The notes beneath the pieces are model-generated. The model did no database searches, had not been told where the DNA came from, and was given only the letters and a program-made list of their open reading frames with translations. DNA of 64,000 nucleotides from Mucilaginibacter saanensis (GTDB lineage: Bacteria > Bacteroidota > Bacteroidia > Sphingobacteriales > Sphingobacteriaceae), in assembly GCF_014200575.1 (NCBI RefSeq), contig NZ_JACHBZ010000009.1, positions 56,144 through 120,143 of the forward strand. Reading direction: 5' to 3'. Made by a program: the position numbers and the translations under genes. Shown one piece after another: positions 1-9,263 of the stretch; positions within the stretch are counted from its first letter, which is position 1; each line of letters opens with the position of its first letter.

Positions 1-188
1 TCACCCTTAAACAAATTAAGGAAGAGAAACAAGCAGAACTTTAAGGGCGAATTTTTTGAAGGTAAAAGGATAAAGGTGAAGGGTAAAAGGTTTGCCTGGT
101 TTGGAGTTCGAAATTATTCAAATACAACATTGACTACCTGGTATTTAACACCTTTAGCCTTTTACCTTTCAGCTTTAGCCTTTTATTA
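1..188. other. Intergenic left edge, purine-rich, no gene seen
   Basis: Downstream of purS on the minus strand. It holds a purine-rich stretch (several AAAGG/AAAAGG words, about 55-92) and, about 60 bases on, a pyrimidine-rich counterpart (about 150-186) that could pair with it. Similar AAAGG-rich tracts occur near 10680-10770 and 54940-54970, so this looks like a genome-wide low-complexity intergenic type rather than a gene. Confidence 0.4.
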
Positions 189-443
189 TTATACTGCTTG
201 CACAGTAAAAGTATAGCTTTCCATAATCAGGTTAGCTAATAAGTTTTTGCAGGCTTGGTCTACTTTGGCGTTTGCGGTTTCAACACTGTCAGCCTCAATT
301 TCAAGCGTGATGTGCTTGCCAATGCGTACATTTTGTATTTCGGCTAAACCAAGGTTTTTCATGCTTCCGGTTACTGCTTTTCCTTGAGGATCAAGGATCT
401 CTTTTTTGGGCATTACGTCAATTTCAGCCTGGAACTTTGTCAT
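189..443 (-). CDS. purS: Phosphoribosylformylglycinamidine synthase subunit PurS
   Basis: An 84-residue protein of the PurS family, the small subunit of the three-part PurSQL enzyme that makes FGAM from FGAR, ATP and glutamine in the fourth step of purine synthesis. The length matches the family (about 80-85 residues). It begins with the usual beta-strand (residues 1-12) and has the conserved centre ending NVRIGKHITLEIE (about residues 38-51). The ATG at 443 lies inside the 3' end of pssA, with a 20-base overlap, so the two are probably translationally coupled. purL and purQ are not in the window. The family call is secure; membership in a PurSQL complex is known for the family. Confidence 0.92.
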   Translation of the reverse strand: MTKFQAEIDVMPKKEILDPQGKAVTGSMKNLGLAEIQNVRIGKHITLEIEADSVETANAKVDQACKNLLANLIMESYTFTVQAV

Positions 444-1146
444 TTGTGATTTTAAATTGAATTAAAGATAAGGTGATGTATATGAATATAACCACCGGAA
501 CTGCCACAAATTTAAAAAATAGAATCAGTATTGCCGAAAACAACAGCAGTAAATAGCGGAAAATGTTTTTATTAAAATCCCGGTTCTTAAATTTAAGTGA
601 CATGAGCGGTATTTCAGATACCAGTAAGGTGCACATTACCAGCACCAACACCGTAAGTACATAAGGGTTTAATATATATGACCCTAATGTTTGATACTGC
701 TGCATAATTAAAGGTAACGATGCAATAAGAATGGCATTGGCCGGTGTAGGCAAGCCTATAAAGCTATCAGACTGCCGGGTATCATTATTAAATTTGGCCA
801 GCCTCAATGCCGAGAATACCGGAATTAAGAAAACCACGAAATTTAAAAAATGACTTATCTTATCAATTTGAGGAGCTTGTAAAAACAGCTCGTACATAAT
901 AACCGATGGTAACACACCAAAGCTTACCATATCGGCCAGCGAGTCAAGATCTTTACCTATAAATGAGTAGGAGTTAAGCACCCTGGAGGCCAATCCATCA
1001 AAAAAATCAAATATGGAAGAAAGGAAAATGGCGTAGGCCGCCACTATCAAATTGTCCTGAAATGCAAATACTATCCCTATACAGCCACTAAACAGGTTAG
1101 CACAGGTAATGGCATTGGGGAGATGTTTCTTAACACGCTTCTTCAT
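424..1146 (-). CDS. pssA: CDP-diacylglycerol-serine O-phosphatidyltransferase
   Basis: A 240-residue polytopic membrane protein of the CDP-alcohol phosphatidyltransferase family. It makes phosphatidylserine from CDP-diacylglycerol and L-serine, the precursor of phosphatidylethanolamine. The signature D-x2-DG-x2-AR-x8-G-x3-D-x3-D is present near residues 46-70 as DFFDGLASR followed by GKDLDSLAD, with Ser replacing the usual Ala of the AR pair. Several hydrophobic segments follow. The stop codon lies inside purS. The gene is probably first of a two-gene unit with purS; rho ends about 190 bases upstream. Confidence 0.93.
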   Translation of the reverse strand: MKKRVKKHLPNAITCANLFSGCIGIVFAFQDNLIVAAYAIFLSSIFDFFDGLASRVLNSYSFIGKDLDSLADMVSFGVLPSVIMYELFLQAPQIDKISHFLNFVVFLIPVFSALRLAKFNNDTRQSDSFIGLPTPANAILIASLPLIMQQYQTLGSYILNPYVLTVLVLVMCTLLVSEIPLMSLKFKNRDFNKNIFRYLLLLFSAILILFFKFVAVPVVIFIYITLSLIQFKITNDKVPG

Positions 1147-1218
1147 CGGGCTATGAAGTTATCAGGATTTTATTAAGTATTTATGAAGTTACAGATAAAA
1201 ATTTATTTAAGAAGAACC

Positions 1219-1300
1219 AGGTAGTTAGTATCAGGTATCAGATTCTTTAAAGATGGTGTCGCTAACTGCGAAACTGTCCTGGTACCTGGTACTAACTACT
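1219..1300. repeat. Imperfect long inverted repeat between rho and pssA
   Basis: Arms at 1219-1237 and 1283-1300 pair with one mismatch and one bulge, separated by a 45-base loop. The repeat lies just downstream of rho and just upstream of pssA. It could fold in the rho transcript and act as a processing or termination site, but there is no clear U-tract; function is inference. Confidence 0.45.
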
Positions 1301-1339
1301 CGATACTTATATAGCTATAACTTCATAAACGCTAAAATA

Positions 1340-2977
1340 TTACGAATTCATCGAAATCAGAAATTCCTCGTTAGTTTTTGTGCCTTTTATTTGTGCCTGC
1401 AAAAACTCCATTGATTCCTGCGAATTCATATCGGCTAAGTGGTTACGCAAAATCCAGATGCGTTGTAAGGTGTCGCGGTCAAGCAACAAGTCATCACGAC
1501 GGGTGCTTGATGCGGTAATATCAATAGCCGGGAATATACGTTTGTTTGATAATTTACGATCCAGTTGTAACTCCATGTTACCTGTACCTTTAAACTCTTC
1601 AAAAATAACCTCATCCATTTTAGAACCGGTTTCAGTTAAGGCGGTAGCTATAATAGTTAATGAGCCACCGTCCTCAATGTTACGGGCTGCTCCAAAAAAG
1701 CGTTTTGGTTTGTGCAATGCGTTGGCATCAACACCACCTGATAATATTTTACCAGATGCAGGTGCAACAGTATTGTAAGCACGTGCCAGGCGGGTAATAG
1801 AATCTAAAAGGATAACCACATCATGACCGCACTCTACCATACGTTTAGCTTTCTCTAAAACGATATTGGCAATTTTTACGTGACGCTCTGCAGGCTCATC
1901 AAAGGTTGATGATACTACTTCGGCGCGTACACTGCGAGCCATATCGGTTACTTCTTCCGGGCGCTCATCAATTAATAATATGATCAGGTAAACCTCAGGG
2001 TGGTTTTTAGCTATGGCATTGGCCACATCCTTTAACAACATGGTTTTACCTGTTTTTGGCTGGGCCACAATTAAACCACGCTGCCCTTTACCAATTGGCG
2101 AAAAAAGATCCATGATGCGGGTTGAATAGTTGCCGGCATCAGTGAACAGACTTAATTTTTCCGACGGGAAAAGCGGTGTTAAGTGGTCAAAAGGAACACG
2201 GTCACGCACTTCGGCAGGTATGCGGCCATTAATAGCTTCTACACGTACCAGAGGGAAATATTTTTCGCCCTCTTTTGGCGGGCGTATGCTGCCGCGCACA
2301 GTATCGCCGGTTTTTAAACCAAATAATTTTATCTGTGATTGTGATACGTAAATATCATCAGGAGAGGTAAGGTAATTGTAATCTGATGAACGTAAAAAGC
2401 CGTAACCATCGGGCATAATTTCAAGTACACCTTCGTTTACAATTACGTTATCAAAATCAAGATTAATGGCCGGTTCCTGGTTTTTTTGCTGATTTGGATT
2501 CTGGCCATTTGTGCGCCTGTCAAATTTTTGAGCGCGGGTTTCTGTTGATGGCTCTTCGGCTCTGGGAGCTGTTTCACCTGCCTGTGCTGCAGGAGCTTCC
2601 GTAGTTTCTGCTGCAACAGCAGGTGTTTCGTTGTCACCATCCTCGGTCTGTGCTTCTTCGTCCTGCAGATCAAACAAGTTTGTATCATCTAAAGGTACTT
2701 CAACGCGGGGTTGGTTTTTGGGTTTTAATACACGGGTTCTTTTACGTGTTTTGTCACCTGCTTCGGCTGGTGCAGCCGCTTCGGCCGTAACCGGGGTATA
2801 GTTTGACTCAACAATATTTTGTTGAGCACGGGCAGCTTCAATAAGCTGTTGTTGTTCAATTATACGTGATATTAGCTGCGGCTTCCTGAGTTCGTCAGCT
2901 TCGGCAATACCTAAATTTTTTGCAATTTCGCGCAACTCAGAAACGAGTTTGTCGTTCAATTCTATTTTATCAGACAT
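1340..2977 (-). CDS. rho: Transcription termination factor Rho, with long N-terminal insert
   Basis: A 545-residue hexameric RNA helicase that ends transcription; E. coli Rho has 419 residues. Order: SAP-like Rho_N helical domain (about 1-45), a low-complexity insert rich in Ala, Glu, Thr and Pro (about 60-170), cold-shock-type primary RNA-binding domain (about 180-260), then the RecA-like motor. The Walker A is AQPKTGKT near residue 305, Walker B is VVILLDS, and the R-loop region [13 protein letters not shown] is intact. Insertions of this kind are known in Bacteroidota and Actinobacteria Rho. The 348-base leader region upstream could allow autoregulation by attenuation, as in E. coli; that is inference. 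Confidence 0.96.
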   Translation of the reverse strand: MSDKIELNDKLVSELREIAKNLGIAEADELRKPQLISRIIEQQQLIEAARAQQNIVESNYTPVTAEAAAPAEAGDKTRKRTRVLKPKNQPRVEVPLDDTNLFDLQDEEAQTEDGDNETPAVAAETTEAPAAQAGETAPRAEEPSTETRAQKFDRRTNGQNPNQQKNQEPAINLDFDNVIVNEGVLEIMPDGYGFLRSSDYNYLTSPDDIYVSQSQIKLFGLKTGDTVRGSIRPPKEGEKYFPLVRVEAINGRIPAEVRDRVPFDHLTPLFPSEKLSLFTDAGNYSTRIMDLFSPIGKGQRGLIVAQPKTGKTMLLKDVANAIAKNHPEVYLIILLIDERPEEVTDMARSVRAEVVSSTFDEPAERHVKIANIVLEKAKRMVECGHDVVILLDSITRLARAYNTVAPASGKILSGGVDANALHKPKRFFGAARNIEDGGSLTIIATALTETGSKMDEVIFEEFKGTGNMELQLDRKLSNKRIFPAIDITASSTRRDDLLLDRDTLQRIWILRNHLADMNSQESMEFLQAQIKGTKTNEEFLISMNS

Positions 2978-3325
2978 GATATGAATTATAGTTCAAAGGG
3001 ATTTTTAATATTGTAATTTGTTTTCTGACGGTAATAAGATCTCTATGCAAATATTAAGCTGTTAAGTGGTGCGCACGGAGTATTATTTTAAAGAAATTGA
3101 TCTTGAAACTTTGTTTAAGTAAACATCCAAATCCAGGTAAATATTAAAGTAATAAATAACGTGGGGTTTTAAATTGTTTCTTTAGTGCAAGAAAAATTCA
3201 AAGGAAAACGTTGCAATTGTAAACAAATATTTTTTAATTTCAAATTTATTAAATAAATATCTTGCAAAAGGCCGTATTTAAGCTAAATTTTTAGTTTTTT
3301 TGACATTCAAAATATTTAAGTATTA
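2978..3325. other. Divergent rho/pyrF intergenic region
   Basis: A very AT-rich 348-base region between divergently transcribed rho and pyrF, so it should hold both promoters. On the minus strand a TAnnTTTG -7 box (TAAATTTG, 3248-3241) has a TTTG upstream (3268-3265), but at 16 bases rather than the preferred 19. If used, rho would have an approximately 250-base leader. No open frame or RNA gene is evident. Confidence 0.4.
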
Positions 3326-4159
3326 ATGATTTCACGCGCCCAGCTAATTGAACAGATCAAACAAAAGAAATCCTTTTTATGTGTTGGTCTGGATCCGGAT
3401 ATTGATAAAATCCCTGAATTTTTAAAAAATTACCCAAACCCTATACTGGAGTTTAATAAAAGGATCATTGATGCCACTAAAGATTTGTGCGTATCCTACA
3501 AACCCAACGCCGCATTTTATGAAGCTTACGGCTTAAAAGGCCTCCAAAGCCTAATTGATACCTGGAAATATTTACCTGCCGAATGCCTTAACATTATTGA
3601 CGCTAAAAGAGGCGATATCGGCAACACATCTGACAAATACGCCAGGGCTTTTTTTGATGAAAACGCATCAGGGATGAGTTTTCATGCTATTACCATTACC
3701 CCATATATGGGGCAGGATAGCGTAACCCCTTACCTGGCTTATGAGGGTAAATGGATCATTTTACTTGCGCTTACCTCGTCAGTAGGTAGTAAGGATTTTC
3801 AATATCTGGAAACCGGCAATGGTTATTTATATGAAACAGTAATACAAAAAGCCAATACCTGGGCCGGTGCCGATAGGATTATGTATGTAGTAGGTGCAAC
3901 CAAAAGCACTGAATTTACCAACATCCGTAAATATGCTCCCGACAACTTTTTACTGGTGCCGGGTGTAGGTGCACAGGGTGGCAGTTTAGAAGAGGTGTGC
4001 CGCTATGGGATCACCAAAGATTGCGGCCTTATTGTAAATGCATCCCGCTCTATTATATATGCCGGCAGCGGAAAGGATTTTGCCGATGCTGCACGCGCCG
4101 AGGCCCAGAGCATGCAACAACAAATGCAGGCCGAACTGGAAAAGGCTGGGGTGATATAA
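3326..4159 (+). CDS. pyrF: Orotidine 5'-phosphate decarboxylase (type 2)
   Basis: A 277-residue TIM-barrel enzyme that decarboxylates OMP to UMP, the last step of de novo pyrimidine synthesis. The length and sequence fit the longer PyrF type 2 subfamily. The substrate-binding VGLDPD lies near residue 20, and the catalytic core [11 protein letters not shown] has Lys94 and Asp97 in the expected Asp-Lys-x-x-Asp arrangement. The phosphate-loop region [10 protein letters not shown] is near residue 211. It is transcribed alone, divergent from rho. Confidence 0.95.
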   Translation: MISRAQLIEQIKQKKSFLCVGLDPDIDKIPEFLKNYPNPILEFNKRIIDATKDLCVSYKPNAAFYEAYGLKGLQSLIDTWKYLPAECLNIIDAKRGDIGNTSDKYARAFFDENASGMSFHAITITPYMGQDSVTPYLAYEGKWIILLALTSSVGSKDFQYLETGNGYLYETVIQKANTWAGADRIMYVVGATKSTEFTNIRKYAPDNFLLVPGVGAQGGSLEEVCRYGITKDCGLIVNASRSIIYAGSGKDFADAARAEAQSMQQQMQAELEKAGVI

Positions 4160-4359
4160 TAAGCACCCTGTCCCCAAAAATACACCTCATACGAGGTGCA
4201 AAACAAGAAGCCTTATTTAATTGCTTTTGAAAATATTTTAAAGCCCTCTCCTTTGGAGAGAGGGTTGGGTGAGGTCTTCATATCTCACAATCCCACGTTT
4301 TTTGTGTTCAAAAGTATTCTGCATAATTGTTAAATTACAGCGCAATATGCATTATACTT

Positions 4360-6333
4360 ATGAAAAAAATACTACTATCTGTTATTGCATCCTTCTTTGC
4401 CTGTTACGCATCGGCCCAACAGGGAATAAAGCCTCTGAAGCCAACTGATATTTACCGCATACCTACCGTGAGCGATCCGCAGTTATCGCCTGATGGTAAG
4501 TGGGTTGCGTATACAGTTTCTGTAGTGGATACCGCCAAAGACAAGCGCATAACACACCTGTGGATGCAAAGCTGGGACGGAAAAGAATCTATTGAACTTA
4601 CACATGGAGCCGAAACGGCATCGTTACCACGATGGAGCCCGGACGGAAAATATCTGGCATTTCTTTCTTCGCGCGATTCAAAAAATGGCACACAACTGTG
4701 GTTAATTGATCGCAGGGGAGGCGAAGGGGAACGGTTAACCGATGTAAAAGGCGACCTGAGCGAGTACGCATGGTCACCGGATAGTAAAAAAATTGTGATG
4801 GTGATAGGCGATCCTGTAAATAAAGGTAAGGAAGAACCTAAAACCCCCAGACCCATCGTAATTGACCGTTATCATTTTAAGCAGGACGTAGAAGGATATT
4901 TGCAGCAATTACGTGATCATTTATATTTAATTGATGTAAATACCAGAAAGCTGGATACGCTTACCAAAGGCGATAAGGATGAAAACTCGCCGGTATGGTC
5001 GCCCGATAGCAGAACAATTGCTTTTGTGAGCAACCGTACAGTTGAGCCCGATAAAAATCAGAACAAAGATATTTTTACGATTGATGCCCGCGCCAACGCT
5101 GCCATGCTGCAGTTAACTACCTGGAAAGGCCGGGATGCTAACCCTCAATGGAGCCCCGATGGCCGGTATATTTCATACCTGCGCAGCACCAGTGATGCTG
5201 CTTATATGATGTATGATCAAAGTGTACTTTGCATTATGGATGCCGTTGGTGCAAACAACAGGGTTTTAACACAACAGCTTGACCGCCCGGTTTCAAACCA
5301 GGTTTGGGCAAAGGATAATAAGAATATAGCCTTTTTAGTAACCGACGACCGCCAGCGTTATTTAGCAGGTATTAATATTAATAACGGGAAAATATCAACC
5401 ATAAATAAAGGAACGTACGGTATAACCGATATAAATACCAACTCATCGGGCAATTGGGTAGTTTTAAAAAGCGACCCTTACACGCCGGCAGAATTGTTTG
5501 CGCTTGATGGGGAGAAACTTCGTCGCTTAACGTTTCATCATCAGGCCTGGTTAAATACGGTAAACCTGTCGCACGTATCTGGTTTTGAATCCAGAAGCGC
5601 CGATGGTACACAGGTGTCGGGTATATTGTTTGTTCCTGATAGTACCTCCACTAAAAAATGGCCATTGATTTTGTTTATCCACGGCGGCCCAGTAGGGCAG
5701 GACGAGTATACGTTTGATGCAACCAGGCAAACACTGGCCGCTGCCGGTTTTGCGGTGGCTGCTGTAAATTATCGTGGCAGCAATGGTCGTGGATTGGACT
5801 ATTGCAAAGCAATTTATGCCGACTGGGGCAATAAAGAAGTGAAGGACCTCCTGGGCGCGATTGATCACCTGGAGCGCATGGGAGTTGCCGACCCTGATCA
5901 TTTGGGTATTGGTGGCTGGAGTTACGGCGGCATCCTTACCGATTATACCATAGCAACTGACACCCGCTTTAAAGCAGCTGCAAGCGGTGCAGGCAGCGCC
6001 CTGCAACTATCCGTTTATGGTACCGATCAATATGTGTTGCAATATGAAAACGAAATAGGCGAGCCATGGAAAACTGCCGATAAATGGATCCAGATATCGT
6101 ATCCGTTTTTTCATGCCGATAAAATAAAAACGCCGGTGCTTTTTATGTCGGGACTTAAAGATTTTAACGTGCCAACCATCGGGAGCGAGCAAATGTACCA
6201 GGCCCTCAGAACGCAGAATATCCCTACAGAGCTGATACTTTATCCTAACCAGTTTCATGGCATCAGCAAGCCAAGCTACCAGGTTGACAGGTTGCAGCGG
6301 TATGTGGAATGGTATAATAAATATTTAAAATAG
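4360..6333 (+). CDS. Secreted S9 family peptidase (prolyl oligopeptidase/acylaminoacyl-peptidase type), copy 1
   Basis: A 657-residue peptidase exported by a signal peptide (residues 1-20, cut after ASA). ATG 4360 is chosen over the in-frame TTG at 4327 because it puts the signal peptide at the N-terminus. Residues about 25-390 form a beta-propeller with WD40/TolB-like SPDGK repeats, which in this family restricts entry to short peptides. The C-terminal alpha/beta-hydrolase carries GGWSYGG with Ser521, then Asp601 (SGLKDFN) and His633 (NQFHG), a complete triad. The next gene is a close paralog 68 bases away, so this is a tandem duplication and probably one transcript. Likely role: periplasmic or secreted oligopeptide degradation. 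Confidence 0.9.
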   Translation: MKKILLSVIASFFACYASAQQGIKPLKPTDIYRIPTVSDPQLSPDGKWVAYTVSVVDTAKDKRITHLWMQSWDGKESIELTHGAETASLPRWSPDGKYLAFLSSRDSKNGTQLWLIDRRGGEGERLTDVKGDLSEYAWSPDSKKIVMVIGDPVNKGKEEPKTPRPIVIDRYHFKQDVEGYLQQLRDHLYLIDVNTRKLDTLTKGDKDENSPVWSPDSRTIAFVSNRTVEPDKNQNKDIFTIDARANAAMLQLTTWKGRDANPQWSPDGRYISYLRSTSDAAYMMYDQSVLCIMDAVGANNRVLTQQLDRPVSNQVWAKDNKNIAFLVTDDRQRYLAGININNGKISTINKGTYGITDINTNSSGNWVVLKSDPYTPAELFALDGEKLRRLTFHHQAWLNTVNLSHVSGFESRSADGTQVSGILFVPDSTSTKKWPLILFIHGGPVGQDEYTFDATRQTLAAAGFAVAAVNYRGSNGRGLDYCKAIYADWGNKEVKDLLGAIDHLERMGVADPDHLGIGGWSYGGILTDYTIATDTRFKAAASGAGSALQLSVYGTDQYVLQYENEIGEPWKTADKWIQISYPFFHADKIKTPVLFMSGLKDFNVPTIGSEQMYQALRTQNIPTELILYPNQFHGISKPSYQVDRLQRYVEWYNKYLK

Positions 6334-6401
6334 GCTTTGGTCAACCATTTAATTTCACTGAAAAGTTTAACTGATAAGGCCTCCGGTAAATAATAAGCAA
6401 C

Positions 6402-8393
6402 ATGAAAATTTATATATACATTGTAATTGTTTTTAACTTGTTTGTATTAAACAGCGTTATGGCGCAAGCGGTTAAAAAGCCGTTTAAACCAACCGATGTG
6501 CTTCATATCCCTACGCTTGAAGATCCGCAGCTGTCACCAGATGGTAAATGGCTTGCTTATAGTTTATCTGAGGTTGATTCGGCTAAGGATAACCGTGTAT
6601 CGCACCTGTGGATGCAGAGCTACGATGGTAAGCAATCTATTGAGCTTACGCAGGGCGCTGATGCAGCATCATCACCCAAATGGACGCCGGATGGTAAATA
6701 CCTCTCGTACGTTTCTGAACGCGACTCTAAAAATGCGCAGATTTGGTTAATGGACCGCAGGGGTGGTGAGGGCAAAAAGCTAACCGATGTGAAGGGCGAG
6801 CTGCAGGATTACGCCTGGTCGCCGGATAGTAAAAAACTGGCGCTTATTATTAAGGATCCGGAGAATGGCGGGAAGCCCGAACCGAAAACAACTCCTCCTA
6901 TAAAAATAGACCGTTATCATTTTAAACAGGATATTGAGGGTTATCTGCAGCATTTGCACACCCATTTGTATGTATACGATGTAGCCACTAAAAAGCTTGA
7001 TACCTTAACGGCTGGGGATATGGATGATTCTTCGCCGGCCTGGAGCCCCGATAGTAAAACAATTGCCTTTGTGAGTAACCATACCGATGATCCGGACAGG
7101 AACGAAAATTTGGATATTTTTACCATGGAAGCTCAAAAAGGAGCCCGGGTTAATCAGTTAACCACCTTTACGGGGCACGATATTAATCCCTTATGGAGCC
7201 CGGATGGTAAGCATATTGCCTATCTGCGGTCAACCAGCGATGCTGATTACTTTATTTACCAGCATGATGTTTTATGCCTGATGGATGCCGATGGGAAAAA
7301 TAACAAAGTGCTTACCGCCGCCCTTGACAGACCGGTGAGCAACCACGCCTGGAGTAGGGACGGTAAGAATATAGCCTATGTAGTGAGTAATGACCGTATC
7401 CGTTATATAGCACAGTATAACTTGCTGCTGCGCAAAACAACTGTAATTGATAAGGGTGTGCAATGCAGTTTTGAAAATCTTATTGCACAATCGCCGGGGA
7501 GCTGGATAGCCAAAATGACCACACCGTATTTGCCGCATGAGTTGGTGGCGATTGAGAACGGCAAGATCCGCAGGCTTACCTTTCATCAGGATCAATGGTT
7601 AAACGGGGTAAAGCTCGCTTACGTGAAAGGTTTCCAGTCGTTTAGTGCCGATGGCACGCTTGTTTCGGGTATATTATATACGCCCGATAGCGTAGTGACT
7701 AAGAAGTTACCCTTTGTTTTATTTATCCACGGTGGCCCAACTGATCAGGATGAGTTTGAATTTGATGTTACCAGGCAAATACTCGCAAGCGCCGGTTATG
7801 CAGTGGCGGCGGTTAATTATAGAGGCAGCACCGGTCGTGGAGTAGAATATACGAAAGCTATTTATGCCGACTGGGGTAATAAAGAAGTAAAAGATTTGCT
7901 TGGTGCCGTTGACGAACTGGTAAAGACGGGGGTAGCCGATCCGCAGCGTTTAGGTATTGGCGGCTGGAGTTATGGAGGTATATTAACCGACTATACCATA
8001 GCATCGGATACCCGCTTTAAAGCCGCCGCGAGCGGGGCAGGCAGCGCCTTGCAGCTATCTATGTACGGCAGCGACCAGTGGGTAGTTCAGTATGATAATG
8101 AGCTGGGCGTTCCCTGGAAAAATGCGGATAAGTATATTAAACTTTCCTACCCGTTTTTTCATGCAGATAAAATTAAAACACCAACCATGTTTATGTCGGG
8201 CTTAAAGGATTTTAATGTACCCACCGCGGGCGGCGAGCAAATGTACGAAGCGCTTAAATCGCAGGATATACCTACGCAATTAGTGCTTTATCCCGGTCAA
8301 TATCATGGCATAACCGTACCGAGTTACCAGGTTGACAGGTTGCAGCGTTATATTGACTGGTTCGGTAAGTATTTAAATCCTTCAATCTTTTAA
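6402..8393 (+). CDS. Secreted S9 family peptidase, copy 2
   Basis: A 663-residue paralog of the preceding gene, alike along its whole length. The signal peptide is residues 1-21 (ends VMA), followed by the same propeller motifs and a hydrolase domain with a complete triad: Ser523 (GGWSYGG), Asp603 and His635. The N-terminal KPFKPTDVLHIPTLEDPQLS matches copy 1 nearly residue for residue. Divergence is concentrated in the propeller between about residues 280 and 400, which may reflect different substrate preference (inference). Confidence 0.9.
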   Translation: MKIYIYIVIVFNLFVLNSVMAQAVKKPFKPTDVLHIPTLEDPQLSPDGKWLAYSLSEVDSAKDNRVSHLWMQSYDGKQSIELTQGADAASSPKWTPDGKYLSYVSERDSKNAQIWLMDRRGGEGKKLTDVKGELQDYAWSPDSKKLALIIKDPENGGKPEPKTTPPIKIDRYHFKQDIEGYLQHLHTHLYVYDVATKKLDTLTAGDMDDSSPAWSPDSKTIAFVSNHTDDPDRNENLDIFTMEAQKGARVNQLTTFTGHDINPLWSPDGKHIAYLRSTSDADYFIYQHDVLCLMDADGKNNKVLTAALDRPVSNHAWSRDGKNIAYVVSNDRIRYIAQYNLLLRKTTVIDKGVQCSFENLIAQSPGSWIAKMTTPYLPHELVAIENGKIRRLTFHQDQWLNGVKLAYVKGFQSFSADGTLVSGILYTPDSVVTKKLPFVLFIHGGPTDQDEFEFDVTRQILASAGYAVAAVNYRGSTGRGVEYTKAIYADWGNKEVKDLLGAVDELVKTGVADPQRLGIGGWSYGGILTDYTIASDTRFKAAASGAGSALQLSMYGSDQWVVQYDNELGVPWKNADKYIKLSYPFFHADKIKTPTMFMSGLKDFNVPTAGGEQMYEALKSQDIPTQLVLYPGQYHGITVPSYQVDRLQRYIDWFGKYLNPSIF

Positions 8394-8416
8394 AAGAGAG
8401 CGTTACGGTTAGTTTA

Positions 8417-8474
8417 CTTGTCATTCTGAAGGTAGCAGGTAATAATACTCCTTCTCTATATTCAGAATGACAAG
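8417..8474. repeat. GTCATTCTGA-type intergenic palindrome
   Basis: Perfect 14-base arms at 8417-8430 and 8461-8474 with a 30-base loop. It belongs to a family seen at about ten places in this window, always between genes. Placed between convergent genes, it may also serve as a bidirectional transcript end. Confidence 0.6.
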
Positions 8475-8489
8475 ATAGCGAGGCGGCCT

Positions 8490-9026
8490 TTATACTTTTA
8501 GTTTTCCTTCGATGGAATCGTCAAGTGTTTTGCCTATTGCTGCGCCAACCAGTTGTTTAACAAATGCAATGGCACTGCCATGTTTGTTATCCCAGTAGTA
8601 GCCTTCGGTAGGCTCAACTTTAATTACTGATATTCGCGGATCATCTTCACCCTCGGTAAACCATACTTTCAAAATAGGCTCCCAAAGTTCCTCGATCTTT
8701 TCCTTGTCATCAGTTATTTGGGCGATACCGTAAATATTCAGAAAATCTGAATGGGCCGATCCCTGAAATAACAAATGCACCATTGGATCATGGGCTATGT
8801 CGCTATTTTTATGGCTGTCTTTAGCACTCAGGAACCACAGATTACCTTCGTCGTCAATTTTTTGTACAGACATAGGGCGGATGGAAGCCGGGATGCCTGT
8901 TTTAATATTGCTTATGAAAAAACAGCTTTTGGCGCTATCAACCAATTCTTTAATCTTGGTAATAGCTTCAGGGCCGCCAAGGTCTTTGAAGTTATCCTCG
9001 GGTTGTTGTTTGTTAATACTATCCAT
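8490..9026 (-). CDS. Pyridoxamine 5'-phosphate oxidase-like flavin-binding protein (general stress protein 26 type)
   Basis: A 178-residue protein with the split-barrel fold of the PNPOx-like superfamily, in the group often called general stress protein 26. Residues about 20-160 hold the barrel: CFFISN, SIRPMSVQKIDDEGNLWFLS and LLFQG are the typical strands that bind FMN or related cofactors. Members bind flavin, but the substrate is generally unknown, so true PNPOx activity should not be assumed. It stands alone on the minus strand, followed by an intergenic palindrome. Confidence 0.82.
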   Translation of the reverse strand: MDSINKQQPEDNFKDLGGPEAITKIKELVDSAKSCFFISNIKTGIPASIRPMSVQKIDDEGNLWFLSAKDSHKNSDIAHDPMVHLLFQGSAHSDFLNIYGIAQITDDKEKIEELWEPILKVWFTEGEDDPRISVIKVEPTEGYYWDNKHGSAIAFVKQLVGAAIGKTLDDSIEGKLKV

Positions 9027-9156
9027 TTTATAATGTTTAATAGGTGTGTTGTAATAACCTCTGAAAACACTAATTGTGTGGATTTATTTAACTTTAGGGA
9101 TATTTATTTTATAAATGTGAAATATTGATAAGCCAAACTTGCCAAGTTCTCCCTTC

Positions 9157-9189
9157 AAACTTAAGAAGTTTTTAAAACTTCTTAAGTTT
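9157..9189. repeat. Palindrome, ACTTAAGAAG family, copy 1
   Basis: A 33-base near-perfect palindrome (arms AAACTTAAGAAGTTTT and complement around one T). A decayed second copy follows at about 9230-9262, and the two share a direct repeat running on into GTTACGscGCrAATrcCAAT (9178-9213 and 9250-9286). The second copy reaches into the 3' end of the exonuclease gene. Closely related palindromes occur at 32588-32619 and 49721-49753. Confidence 0.6.
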
Positions 9190-9263
9190 TGTTACGCCGC
9201 GAATGTCAATTGGTAGGGGATTAATTTAAGACTCGCGAAGTTTTAGAAACTTCTTAAGTTTTG

